This document shows, piece after piece, positions 16,578 to 24,781 of a stretch of DNA of 33,133 nt. The notes beneath the pieces were generated by a model that saw only the letters and a list, made by a program, of their open reading frames with translations, did not search any database and was not told the DNA's origin. Where the stretch lies: the NCBI GenBank assembly GCA_038118725.1, contig JAYOIK010000061.1, positions 1 to 33,133 of the forward strand. The letters run 5' to 3'. The stretch's first letter is position 1; the number at the start of each line of letters is the position of its first letter. Source of the stretch: JADHLJ01 sp038118725. GTDB lineage: Bacteria > Pseudomonadota > Alphaproteobacteria > Thalassobaculales > Thalassobaculaceae. Made by a program: the position numbers and the translations under genes.

Positions 16578-17540
16578 ATGGGCCAACATCGGGCGGCCGT
16601 CATAGGCCTCGGCATCATGGGTCGGCGCATGCTCGGCAACCTCGATAGCCACCCGGCGTTCGAGATCGCGGGCATGTGGGACCCTTCCGACGTCTCGACC
16701 CGCGCGGCGCGCGAGGCGTTTCCTTCGATTCCGGTGATGGCCTCGCCGCAAGCGTTGATCGACCGAGACGTGGCCGATGTGATTTACATTGCCTGTCCAC
16801 CGGAATGGCACAAGCAGTACGCCCTGATGGCGATCGAGGCGGGCGTTGCGGTCTTCACCGAAAAACCCCTCGGTGTCGACATCGCCGAGAGCGAGGACCT
16901 GGTGGCGCGTCTGGAAGGCGCCGGCGCGCCGAACGTGGTCAATTTCGTGCAGGCCAGCTGCGAGGCGCTCGAGATCACGCAAGCCGCCCTCGCCAAGGAT
17001 CAGCTAGGCGAGATAAGCGGCGTCGACATTATCGTCCAGTACAAGCAATGGCCGCGCGACTGGCAGGTCGCGGCGGACTGGCTGCGGTTTCGCGACGCCG
17101 GCGGCTATGTCCGTGAAGTCGTCTCCCACTTCATATTCCTGACCGAAAGATTGTTCGGCCCCGCCCGTCTGGTCTTCAGCGAGCCGCGCTATCCGAGTGA
17201 TCCAGCGCTGTGCGAGACCCATCTGGTGGCACGCCTGGATTGCGGCCGTATCCCGGTCAATATTTTCGGCTCATGCGGTGGTGTCGGCCCGGACCGCCAG
17301 GAAGTAACGGTCTGGGGCTCCAAGGAAAGCCACCGGATCAGCGATTTCTATTTCCTTTCCACCAGCGACGGCGGCGAATGGGTCGATGCGCTACCACCGG
17401 ATGCCGACCCGCGCGCGACGACCCTACGGCGCCAGTTGAGCAACGTCGACCTCTGGCTGACCGGCAAGCCGCATCCCCTGCCCTCGGCTCGCGATGCCCT
17501 GTCGGTCCAGCGGGTTATCGAGGGCATGCTGGCGGGCTAA
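16578..17540 (+). CDS. Gfo/Idh/MocA family NAD(P)-dependent oxidoreductase
   Basis: The 320-residue product has the Rossmann motif VIGLGIMGRRML at the N-terminus and the EKPLG motif with its catalytic lysine at residues 95-99. Family members oxidise sugar or polyol hydroxyls, but the exact substrate varies widely. ATG 16578 has GAGGAG 6 nt upstream; the frame upstream overlaps the end of the GGT-like gene. It is the last gene of the TRAP operon. Its stop is only 3 bp from the stop of the convergent exporter gene, leaving no room for a separate terminator. Confidence 0.92.
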   Translation: MGQHRAAVIGLGIMGRRMLGNLDSHPAFEIAGMWDPSDVSTRAAREAFPSIPVMASPQALIDRDVADVIYIACPPEWHKQYALMAIEAGVAVFTEKPLGVDIAESEDLVARLEGAGAPNVVNFVQASCEALEITQAALAKDQLGEISGVDIIVQYKQWPRDWQVAADWLRFRDAGGYVREVVSHFIFLTERLFGPARLVFSEPRYPSDPALCETHLVARLDCGRIPVNIFGSCGGVGPDRQEVTVWGSKESHRISDFYFLSTSDGGEWVDALPPDADPRATTLRRQLSNVDLWLTGKPHPLPSARDALSVQRVIEGMLAG

Positions 17541-17543
17541 CGG

Positions 17544-18458
17544 TCAACCCTGGGACTGTCTCGCCTCGCCCTCCGCCTGCGCCAACCGCTCGCGGTGCCA
17601 GGAATAGAGGCCGCTGGCGACAATCACCAAGGCGCCGACCACCGTCCAGGTATCCGGAAGATCGCCAAAAACCAGGAAACCTAGAACCGTCGCCCAGACC
17701 AGCATGGTGTAGTTGAACGGCTGAAGCGTGCTCGCGGGCGCCATGTGCAGCGAGATAATAATCAGGACATGCGCCAGTGTTCCGCCAATCCCCGCGACGG
17801 CGAGCCAGAACCAGTCGATGCTTGAGGGCGGCCTCCAGTCCAGCGGCGCCAACGCGCTCATCAACACGAAACCGATGATCCCGGTATAAAACAAGGTCGT
17901 CTCATGCGCGTCGTCACGGCTGATCACCTTGGTCAGGATCGTGTAACCGGCATAGCAGCAGGCGCCGGCCAGCGGCACCAGCGAGACCGGGTCGAACACA
18001 CCGGTTCCGGGACGCAGAATGATCAGCATGCCGACGAACGCCGCCGCGACTGCCACCCAGCGGCGCGCGCCCACGGTCTCTCCAAGCAAGGGAACCGACG
18101 CGGCCACGATCAACAACGGCGCGATCGCCATGATCGAATGAGCATCTGCCATCGGCATCTGGCTTAGCGAGTAGACGAAGATGAAATTCGCCAGATTGAG
18201 AATCACCGCGCGGGCCACTTGGGCCATCGGTCGCTTGGTCCGCAGTCCGTGGATCCCGTTCTTGCGAAGGGCAAGAAAGGTTCCCACACCGGCGAAGACG
18301 ACGAAGCGAACCCACAGGATCTGAATGACCGCGAAACTCAGGGTCAGGTGCTTGGAGACCGCGTCCGTGCTCGCCAGTACGATCATCCCGGCAACCATGA
18401 TGGCGATGCCCATCGCGGGGCGCAAGGCGCCGGGTTCGGTATCCGACAATAGGCTCAT
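17544..18458 (-). CDS. EamA/DMT family transporter
   Basis: The 304-residue membrane protein has about ten hydrophobic helices in two similar halves, the duplicated EamA fold of drug/metabolite exporters (MGIAIMVAGMIVLASTDAVSKHL at the start; LQPFNYTMLVWATVLGFLVFGD in the last third). Family members move amino acids, nucleotides or other metabolites across the inner membrane. ATG 18458 starts just before the first helix; upstream GTG or TTG starts (to 18491) are possible and no ribosome site is strong. It converges on the Gfo gene and is divergent from the second cyclase gene. Confidence 0.9.
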   Translation of the reverse strand: MSLLSDTEPGALRPAMGIAIMVAGMIVLASTDAVSKHLTLSFAVIQILWVRFVVFAGVGTFLALRKNGIHGLRTKRPMAQVARAVILNLANFIFVYSLSQMPMADAHSIMAIAPLLIVAASVPLLGETVGARRWVAVAAAFVGMLIILRPGTGVFDPVSLVPLAGACCYAGYTILTKVISRDDAHETTLFYTGIIGFVLMSALAPLDWRPPSSIDWFWLAVAGIGGTLAHVLIIISLHMAPASTLQPFNYTMLVWATVLGFLVFGDLPDTWTVVGALVIVASGLYSWHRERLAQAEGEARQSQG

Positions 18459-18584
18459 CCCAAGCTGGATATGTGGCACCCGAGAGAACAACGGGGCCCG
18501 AATGCAGACAATAGCGTCTTGTCAGGCCCACGGCGAGGCCGGACAATTCGAATTATGAAATCAACCGCCACCGGATAGTTGGTT

Positions 18585-18602
18585 GGTTAACAAATGGTTA
18601 AC
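18585..18602. promoter_or_regulatory. Tandem GGTTAAC motif, possible regulator site
   Basis: GGTTAAC occurs at 18585-18591 and 18596-18602, a spacing of 11 bp or one helical turn. Each contains the palindrome GTTAAC, and the left copy is preceded by GTTG repeats. It lies in the divergent gap between the exporter and cyclase genes, about 60 bp before the cyclase start. Confidence 0.35.
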
Positions 18603-18656
18603 GGCATCGGCGCGCGCGCCGGGAAGCCATCACCGCGTTCCAGGGGGAGACAGATC

Positions 18657-19703
18657 ATGGCGCAACGTTGGGTCAACCGACCGGAAGGATCAAATTGGGG
18701 TGAGTTCGGCCCGGATGACCGGCGCGGCCGGATCAACCTGCTGACACCCGAGCGCGTGGTACGCGCGGTCCAGGAGGTTAAGACCGGAGAGCGTTTCTGC
18801 CTATCCCTACCCCTGGATTATCCCGGTGGCCGACTTTTGAACCCCCGGCGGTTTCCGCCTCGGCTGTTCACGACCCAGCGCGGTGGTCTCGCCAACTTCA
18901 ACCTGCCGCTGCATTTCAACGATCCGCGGCTGACGGACGTGGTCTGCGATGATTCAGCGTTGATCTGCCTGCAATATTCCACCCAGTGGGACAGCCTCTG
19001 CCATGTCGGCGGCTGGTTCGACGCCGACGGCGACGGTCAGCCCGAGGTCGTCTACTACAACGGCTGGCGCGGCGGCGAGCACGTCAAGGACCCGACGGAG
19101 AACAAGGAAGCCGACGAGTATACCCGCTTCGAGGGCTCGAACGGCGGCCCCTTGGGGATCGAGAACATGGCCGAGGCCTGCCCGCAAGGGCGCGGCGTGC
19201 TGATCGATCTTGAAAAACGCCACGGCAAGGCGCGGGTCCAGGTCGGCTATAACGAGCTCGCCGCGATCATGAAGGAAGACGGTATTCAGGTGGAGGAAGG
19301 CGACATGGTCTGCTTCCATACCGGTTTCGCCCAGGGCCTGCTGGACATGAACAAGTCTCCCAACGAGCATGACCTGCACAACACCTATGCCTGTCTGGAT
19401 GGCCGCGATCCAAAGCTGCATGACTGGATTCGCGATACCGGCGTGGCGGTGATGATCGCGGATAACTACGGCATCGAGGATACCGGCGTGCCGCTGCCCG
19501 CCGGCGACAACCCGATCCCGATGCTGCCGCTGCATGAGCTCTGCATTTTCAAGCTCGGCATCCATATCGGCGAGATGTTCTATCTGACGGCCTTGCGCGA
19601 CTGGCTCGCGGCGAACGGGCGGCATCGCTTCCTTTTGACCGCCCCGCCGCTACGCCTGCCCGGCGCCGTCGGCTCTCCGCCTTCGCCGATCGCGACGGTC
19701 TGA
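18657..19703 (+). CDS. Cyclase family protein, variant active-site motif
   Basis: The 348-residue product belongs to the same superfamily as the gene at 967 but to a distant branch. At the metal-site position it reads QYSTQWDSLCH (residues 106-116), so both leading histidines of HxGTHxDxxxH are glutamines, while D112 and H116 remain. It opens with a WGEFGPDDRRGRINLLTPE segment common in longer members of the family. GGGGGAG lies 8 nt before ATG 18657. It heads a probable operon with an acyl-CoA synthetase and a flavin monooxygenase, so it may open a ring or hydrolyse an ester or lactone in that path. The substrate is unknown. Confidence 0.85.
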   Translation: MAQRWVNRPEGSNWGEFGPDDRRGRINLLTPERVVRAVQEVKTGERFCLSLPLDYPGGRLLNPRRFPPRLFTTQRGGLANFNLPLHFNDPRLTDVVCDDSALICLQYSTQWDSLCHVGGWFDADGDGQPEVVYYNGWRGGEHVKDPTENKEADEYTRFEGSNGGPLGIENMAEACPQGRGVLIDLEKRHGKARVQVGYNELAAIMKEDGIQVEEGDMVCFHTGFAQGLLDMNKSPNEHDLHNTYACLDGRDPKLHDWIRDTGVAVMIADNYGIEDTGVPLPAGDNPIPMLPLHELCIFKLGIHIGEMFYLTALRDWLAANGRHRFLLTAPPLRLPGAVGSPPSPIATV

Positions 19704-19736
19704 TCCCTTCAAGGAAAACCAAACTGGCGAGATGCA

Positions 19737-21854
19737 ATGAATGCCTCATCCACGGTTGACCGGCGCCCGCTTTCCAAGCTGTTGGACCCGAAATCCGTCG
19801 CCGTAATCGGCGCGTCCGACAATCCCACCCGGATCGGCGGGCGCCCACTGCACTACCTGCTCAACGGCAGCTTCGAGGGGCCGGTTTACCCGGTGAACGC
19901 GAACCGTGACACGGTACAAGGGGCCAAGGCCTATAAATCGATCCTGGATGTTCCCGGCCCGGTCGACGCCGTGGTGGTGGCGGTTCCGGCCAATGTGGTC
20001 GTGCAGACCATCAAGGATTGCGCGGCCAAGGGCGTCGGCGCGGCGGTGATCTTCAGCTCTGGCTTCGCCGAACAGGACGAACAGGGCGCGGAGTGGCAAC
20101 GCCAACTCACCGAGATCTCACATCGTACCGGCATTCGCCTCCTCGGCCCGAATTGCCTTGGCACCTTCAACGCCAAAACCGGCTGGCTGGCGACCTTCAC
20201 CACCAGCGTGGATCAGTACCCGGTTCAGCCCGGCCCGATCGCCATTGCCAGCCAGAGCGGCGCCTTCGGCAGCCATCTCTACACCGTCGCCGCGAAACGC
20301 GGCATCCGCTGCACCTATTGGGTTACGACCGGCAATGAGTCCGATGTCGAGTTGTCGGAATGCATCGCCTATTACGCCCAGTCCGACGAGGTAAAGGTCA
20401 TCGCGGTCTATGCCGAGGGCGTGCGAAACGGCCCGGGCCTACGCGAGGCCCTGGAACTCGCCTACCAGAACAACAAGCCGGTGATCTTCCAGAAAGTCGG
20501 CCGCAGTGGCGCCGGCGCCGAGGCGGCGGCCTCTCACACCGCCTCGCTGGCCGGGTCCGACGCGATCTATGACGCGTTGTTCCGCCAGTACGGCGTGTTC
20601 CGGGTCGACTCGATCGAGGAATTGCTGGACATCGCGCTTGCCTGTCAGGCGGGCGCCATGCCGAAGGGAGATAAAATCGGCCTTGTGACCATCTCGGGCG
20701 GCGCCGGGGTGCAGATGGCCGACACGGCGGAAGCCTGCGGCCTGAATGTCGCGCCGATGCCCGAGGATCAGCAGAAATACTTGAAAGAGCTCATTCCCTT
20801 CGCCGGCGTGCGCAACCCGGTCGACGTGACGGCGCAGGCGCTGAACGACCTCACCCTCATCAAGAAATACATGGAAAGCATGATGGACAAGGGCGGTTAT
20901 GACGCCGTTGTCGCTTTCTTCACCGTGGCCGCCGGCTACAAGCATGTGGCCGAACCGCTGATCGAGACCCTGCGCAATATCCGCAAGAACTACCCGGACG
21001 CCCCGATGGTGCTGTCGATCGTCGCGCCGGAGGATATCGTCAAGAACTATGAGGCCGAGGGCTACACGATCCTGGAGGACCCGGCCCGCGCGGTGCGCGC
21101 CACCGCCGCCCTGATCCATTTCGGCACGTCCTTCGAGCGCGGCCTGGGCGCGCCGCCACCGGCGCTCCCAAGCAGCGCGAAACCGGCGCCGTCGGGAACC
21201 GTGGGCGAGGCCGAGGCGCGCGCGATCCTCGCCTCGGCGGGCATTCCCATGGCCGGCACCCATCTTGCCACCAGCGCAAAGGAAGCGGTCGCGGCGTGGA
21301 AAACCGTCGGCGGTCCCGTCGCCATGAAGATCGTTTCGCCCGAGATCCTGCACAAGACAGAGATCGGCGGCGTGAAGCTCGGCGTCAACGGCGAGGACGA
21401 CGTCGCGGCGGCGTTCGAGGCGATCATGGCCGCCGGCAAACAGCATCACCCCGACGCGACGCTCGAGGGCGTCATCGTCTCGGAGATGGTAAGCGGCGGT
21501 GTCGAGACGGTGCTCGGCGTGGTCAACGATCCGGTCTTCGGTCCAGCCGTCATGTTCGGCCTCGGCGGCGTCTTCGTCGAGGTTCTCGAAGACGTCACCT
21601 TCCGACTTGCCCCCTTCGGCATCGACGAGGCGCATCGGATGATCAATGAGATCAAGGGCATCAAGATGCTGCACGGAGCCCGCGGCATGCGGCGGGCGGA
21701 TCTCGACGCGCTGGCCGACGCCCTGGTCAAGCTCTCGGTCTTCGCCGCCGCCAACGCCGACCGGATCTCCAGCATCGACGTCAATCCGTTCATCGTGAAG
21801 GAAAGCGGCGCGGTCGCCGTGGATGCACTCATCGTACCGGCGGGCGCGGAGTAG
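19737..21854 (+). CDS. ADP-forming acyl-CoA synthetase (acetate--CoA ligase family)
   Basis: The 705-residue protein is a fused NDP-forming CoA ligase: CoA-binding domain (residues ~10-135, KSVAVIGASDNPTRIGGRPL), succinyl-CoA-ligase-like domains (~150-460) and a C-terminal ATP-grasp domain (~485-705, with GPVAMKIVSPEILHKTEIGGVKLGV). His267 in SHTASLAG is the expected phosphohistidine. Such enzymes interconvert an acyl-CoA with acid plus ATP. The acid here is unknown; relatives act on acetate, pimelate, aryl acids and others. It follows the cyclase by 33 bp. ATG 19737 is used; ATG 19732 is out of frame. Confidence 0.93.
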   Translation: MNASSTVDRRPLSKLLDPKSVAVIGASDNPTRIGGRPLHYLLNGSFEGPVYPVNANRDTVQGAKAYKSILDVPGPVDAVVVAVPANVVVQTIKDCAAKGVGAAVIFSSGFAEQDEQGAEWQRQLTEISHRTGIRLLGPNCLGTFNAKTGWLATFTTSVDQYPVQPGPIAIASQSGAFGSHLYTVAAKRGIRCTYWVTTGNESDVELSECIAYYAQSDEVKVIAVYAEGVRNGPGLREALELAYQNNKPVIFQKVGRSGAGAEAAASHTASLAGSDAIYDALFRQYGVFRVDSIEELLDIALACQAGAMPKGDKIGLVTISGGAGVQMADTAEACGLNVAPMPEDQQKYLKELIPFAGVRNPVDVTAQALNDLTLIKKYMESMMDKGGYDAVVAFFTVAAGYKHVAEPLIETLRNIRKNYPDAPMVLSIVAPEDIVKNYEAEGYTILEDPARAVRATAALIHFGTSFERGLGAPPPALPSSAKPAPSGTVGEAEARAILASAGIPMAGTHLATSAKEAVAAWKTVGGPVAMKIVSPEILHKTEIGGVKLGVNGEDDVAAAFEAIMAAGKQHHPDATLEGVIVSEMVSGGVETVLGVVNDPVFGPAVMFGLGGVFVEVLEDVTFRLAPFGIDEAHRMINEIKGIKMLHGARGMRRADLDALADALVKLSVFAAANADRISSIDVNPFIVKESGAVAVDALIVPAGAE

Positions 21855-21976
21855 AGGACCCCGCCCGCATCGCCTATCTGGTTCCACCGCCCTGGCGGCA
21901 TCACCGCTTTGCGATACCGCTCAAGGACGCTAGGCTAACGGCAATCATCCGTCACGATTCCGATCAGGAGGCCCAC

Positions 21977-23137
21977 ATGGCCAGCAATCGTCTTCGCTTT
22001 GGCATCTTCCTCGCGCCGTTTCACGCCATGGACGAGAACCCGACCAACGCCCTGGATCGGGATTTCGAACTGGTCGAGCATCTCGACCATCTGGGCTATG
22101 ACGAGGCCTGGATCGGCGAGCATCATTCCGGCGGCTTCGAGATTATCGCCTCGCCGGAGGTCTTCATCGCCGCGGCCGTTGAGCGGACCAGGCATATTCG
22201 GCTTGGCACCGGCGTCGTCTCGCTGCCCTATCACCACCCCTTCATGACCGTCGACCGGATGATCCAGCTGGATCATCAGTCCAAGGGCCGAGTGATGTTC
22301 GGGGTCGGCCCGGGCGCGCTGGTCGGCGACGCCTTCCGCATGGGGATCGACCCGGCGAATCAGCGTCGCAACATGAACGAGGCGCTTGATGTGATCATGC
22401 CTCTGGTGCGCGGCGAGACGGTCACCGCCAAGACCGACTGGTTCGAGATGCGCGAGGCGCGGATTCAGCTGCCCTGCTATACCCGCCCGCATATCGAGAT
22501 GGCGGTGGCCTGCGCGCGCTCACCCTCGGGCGCGCTGGCGGCGGGCAAGCACGGGCTCGGCATGCTGTCGATCGGCGGCACCTCGGACGAGGCGCTGAAA
22601 CACCACGCCAATAACTGGAAGCTGTGCGAGCAGACCGCCGCCGAGAACGGCAAGACGGTCAGCCGAGAGAACTGGCGCGTCGTCTCGCTCGCCCATATCG
22701 CGGATACCCGCGAACAGGCGCTTGAAAACGTCAAGTTCGGCTTGGAGAAATGGGCCAAGTATTTCCGCGAGATCGCCACCTTCCCGATCGTCCCGGACGA
22801 TATCGAGGACGCGGCGAACTATCTCATGGAGAACAACATGGCGTGCATCGGCACCCCCGATGACGCGATCCGCTATATCGAGAGCCTGCAGGCGGGCACC
22901 GGTGGATTCGGGGCCTTCCTGGAGCTCGCCCATAACTGGGCCGACTTCGCCGCCACCAAGCGTCATTACGAGCTGATGTCGCGCTATGTCGCGCCGCATT
23001 TCCAAGGACTGAACGATCTGCGCCGGGCCAGCTACGAGTACAGCCACGAGAACCGCGACGTCTTTGTCGGTCAGGCGGCGGCGGCTGTGCAGGCCGAGAT
23101 CGACAAGCAAGCCGCCAAGAACGAGGCGGCGGAGTAA
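21977..23137 (+). CDS. LLM class flavin-dependent oxidoreductase (luciferase-like monooxygenase)
   Basis: The 386-residue product matches bacterial-luciferase-like TIM-barrel flavoenzymes: LRFGIFLAPFHAMDENPT at the start, YDEAWIGEHHSGGFEIIASPEVFIAAA, then IRLGTGVVSLPYHHPFMTVDRMIQLDHQSKGR and GVGPGAL. These enzymes use reduced FMN from a separate reductase; none is coded nearby. AGGAGG lies 6 nt before ATG 21977. It is 122 bp after the CoA ligase on the same strand, so its place in that operon is likely but not certain. Its 3' end converges on the DUF1244 gene. Confidence 0.94.
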   Translation: MASNRLRFGIFLAPFHAMDENPTNALDRDFELVEHLDHLGYDEAWIGEHHSGGFEIIASPEVFIAAAVERTRHIRLGTGVVSLPYHHPFMTVDRMIQLDHQSKGRVMFGVGPGALVGDAFRMGIDPANQRRNMNEALDVIMPLVRGETVTAKTDWFEMREARIQLPCYTRPHIEMAVACARSPSGALAAGKHGLGMLSIGGTSDEALKHHANNWKLCEQTAAENGKTVSRENWRVVSLAHIADTREQALENVKFGLEKWAKYFREIATFPIVPDDIEDAANYLMENNMACIGTPDDAIRYIESLQAGTGGFGAFLELAHNWADFAATKRHYELMSRYVAPHFQGLNDLRRASYEYSHENRDVFVGQAAAAVQAEIDKQAAKNEAAE

Positions 23138-23142
23138 GCCAC

Positions 23143-23168
23143 GCGGGGCCTTGGCGACCGAGGCCCGC
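23143..23168. terminator. Hairpin between convergent monooxygenase and DUF1244 genes
   Basis: GCGGGGCCT (23143-23151) pairs with AGGCCCGC (23161-23168), with one bulged G, in the 50-bp gap between the two stop codons. There is no T-run; a two-way terminator role is inferred from position. Confidence 0.4.
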
Positions 23169-23187
23169 TCATAAGCCGATTTGGCGA

Positions 23188-23505
23188 TCAGTGGCCTTTG
23201 TGGCTGGCCTCGAAAGCGGCCTTCTGCTCGGCGCTCGCCTCCGCCTGGAACTTGGACTTCCATTCCGAGTACGGCATGCCGTAGACGATCTCGCGCGCCT
23301 CTTCGTAATCCAGCGCCTCGCCCTTGTCCTCGGCCGCCGCGCGATACCATTTCGACAAGCAATTGCGACAGAACCCGGCCAGGTTCATCAGATCGATATT
23401 CTGCACGTCCTTGCGCTCGTCCAGATGCGCCACCAGACGGCGAAACGCGGCGGCTTCCAATTCAAGACGGGTCTGGTCGTCGAACTTCTCGGCGGGGTTG
23501 CTCAT
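23188..23505 (-). CDS. DUF1244 domain-containing protein
   Basis: The 105-residue, mostly helical, cytoplasmic protein has the family hallmark GFCRNCLSKWYRAA (Cys46 and Cys49) followed by the EAREIVYGMPYSEWKSK segment. DUF1244 proteins are widespread in proteobacteria and have no established function; the CxxC pair suggests metal binding or redox chemistry. ATG 23505 has GGAG about 8 nt upstream. It is downstream of the GCS2 gene on the same strand, 105 bp away. Confidence 0.93.
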   Translation of the reverse strand: MSNPAEKFDDQTRLELEAAAFRRLVAHLDERKDVQNIDLMNLAGFCRNCLSKWYRAAAEDKGEALDYEEAREIVYGMPYSEWKSKFQAEASAEQKAAFEASHKGH

Positions 23506-23610
23506 GATCCGGCTCCACTCGGCGGGTTGTGGTTTGGTCTTATTTGGGACCTTGGACGAGGAAAGTAAACACCGAAGCGCTCGTGCCCGTCACACGCCTC
23601 TCGCGGTTTC

Positions 23611-24723
23611 CTAGATCAGCATGTCGACCACCGCCTTCATGGCCTCGCCCGGGCTCGCGCCACCGGCGACGGCATCCGCATGGGCGCGGCGCTGGCCATG
23701 GGCACTGGTGCCGCGGGTCAGGATTTCCCGCGCTCGCAAAAGCTCGTCCGTGCATCCAAGCTCATCGGCGTCCGGCAGGGTCAACTCGATGATCTCGTCC
23801 AGAAGATTCGAATACGCGACCAGTTCCGCCTTGCCGAAATCGATCAGGCCCTGCTCGGCACCATAGCGCTGCGCCCGCCAACGGTTCTCCGCGACCAGCA
23901 TCTGGGCATAGGTCCGCCAGCGCTGATTCATCCGGCGTAGACGATGCAGCATATGCAACAGGCACTGGAACAGCGCCGCGATCGCCACCGCGTCGTCCAG
24001 GCGGGTGCACACGTCACAGATCCGCATCTCCAAGGTCGGAAACCGCGAGGACGGGCGGATATCCCACCAGATCTTGCTGGTATCCTCTATCACGCCGGTT
24101 CTCACCAGCATGTTCACATGCCGCTCATACTCGGCCCAGCTATCGAACGCGCCGGGCAGCCCCGTGCGTGGCATATTGTCGAATACCGCCAGCCGGTACG
24201 AGGCAAGACCGGTATCGTCACCGCCCCAGAACGGGCTCGACGTGCTGAGCGCCAGGAGATGGGGGAGGAAATACGCCACCTGATTCATCAGATCGATCCG
24301 CTCGTCCGGATCAACCACGCAGACATGGACATGCATGCCGCAGATCACCATCCGCCGGACCACCGCCTGCATATCCCGAGCGAGCTCGATATAGCGGTCC
24401 TTCTCGGTGGTTTTCTGGTCGCTCCACAAGGCGAAGGGGTGGGTGGAGGCGGCGATCAGGCCCATGCCGTCCTCGGCCGCGGCCCTGGCGACGGTGCCGC
24501 GCAGATATGTGAGATCCTCGCGCGCCTCGGCGATCGAGCCACAGACCTTGGTGCCGATTTCGATCTGGGATTGCAGGAATTCGGTGGTGACCTGATCGCC
24601 GAGCAGCGCCTGACAGCGCGCCAGCATGGCCGACGGGGCCTCTCGGATCAGGTCCCGGGTGCCGCGGTCGACCAGGAGGTACTCCTCCTCGATCCCAACG
24701 GTGAAATTTCGTGCCTCGGCCAT
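23611..24723 (-). CDS. Carboxylate-amine ligase, GCS2/YbdK family
   Basis: The 370-residue product belongs to the glutamate-cysteine ligase family 2, with the ATP-binding start FTVGIEEEYLLVD, the metal-binding MHVHVCV (middle) and the C-terminal DELGCTDELLRAREILTRGTSAHGQR segment. E. coli YbdK has weak glutamate-cysteine ligase activity; the true product of most members is unknown. ATG 24723 was chosen for its AGGGGG 7 nt upstream and because the domain starts there; an open frame continues to 24882 into the neighbouring gene. It lies 58 bp downstream of the N-formylglutamate amidohydrolase gene and is probably co-transcribed with it. Confidence 0.92.
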   Translation of the reverse strand: MAEARNFTVGIEEEYLLVDRGTRDLIREAPSAMLARCQALLGDQVTTEFLQSQIEIGTKVCGSIAEAREDLTYLRGTVARAAAEDGMGLIAASTHPFALWSDQKTTEKDRYIELARDMQAVVRRMVICGMHVHVCVVDPDERIDLMNQVAYFLPHLLALSTSSPFWGGDDTGLASYRLAVFDNMPRTGLPGAFDSWAEYERHVNMLVRTGVIEDTSKIWWDIRPSSRFPTLEMRICDVCTRLDDAVAIAALFQCLLHMLHRLRRMNQRWRTYAQMLVAENRWRAQRYGAEQGLIDFGKAELVAYSNLLDEIIELTLPDADELGCTDELLRAREILTRGTSAHGQRRAHADAVAGGASPGEAMKAVVDMLI

Positions 24724-24781
24724 CGCTCGGCCCCCTATTCCGCGCGCGGCTCCATGGGCGACCTCCCCTCGGCGACTGTCC

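Noticed and set aside
19018..19035. DADGDG motif in the second cyclase, suggesting a calcium-binding repeat
   Set aside because: It occurs once, without repeated blades, inside a protein otherwise typical of the cyclase family.
20439..21887. 482-residue minus-strand open frame
   Set aside because: It is antisense to the well-supported CoA ligase gene and its composition (high Arg, Asp, His, Gly) is that of a GC-rich shadow frame.
21880..21895. CCGCCCTGGCGG, similar to the core of the repeat elements
   Set aside because: Only the CCCTGGCG core is shared; the rest of the 28-bp unit is missing.
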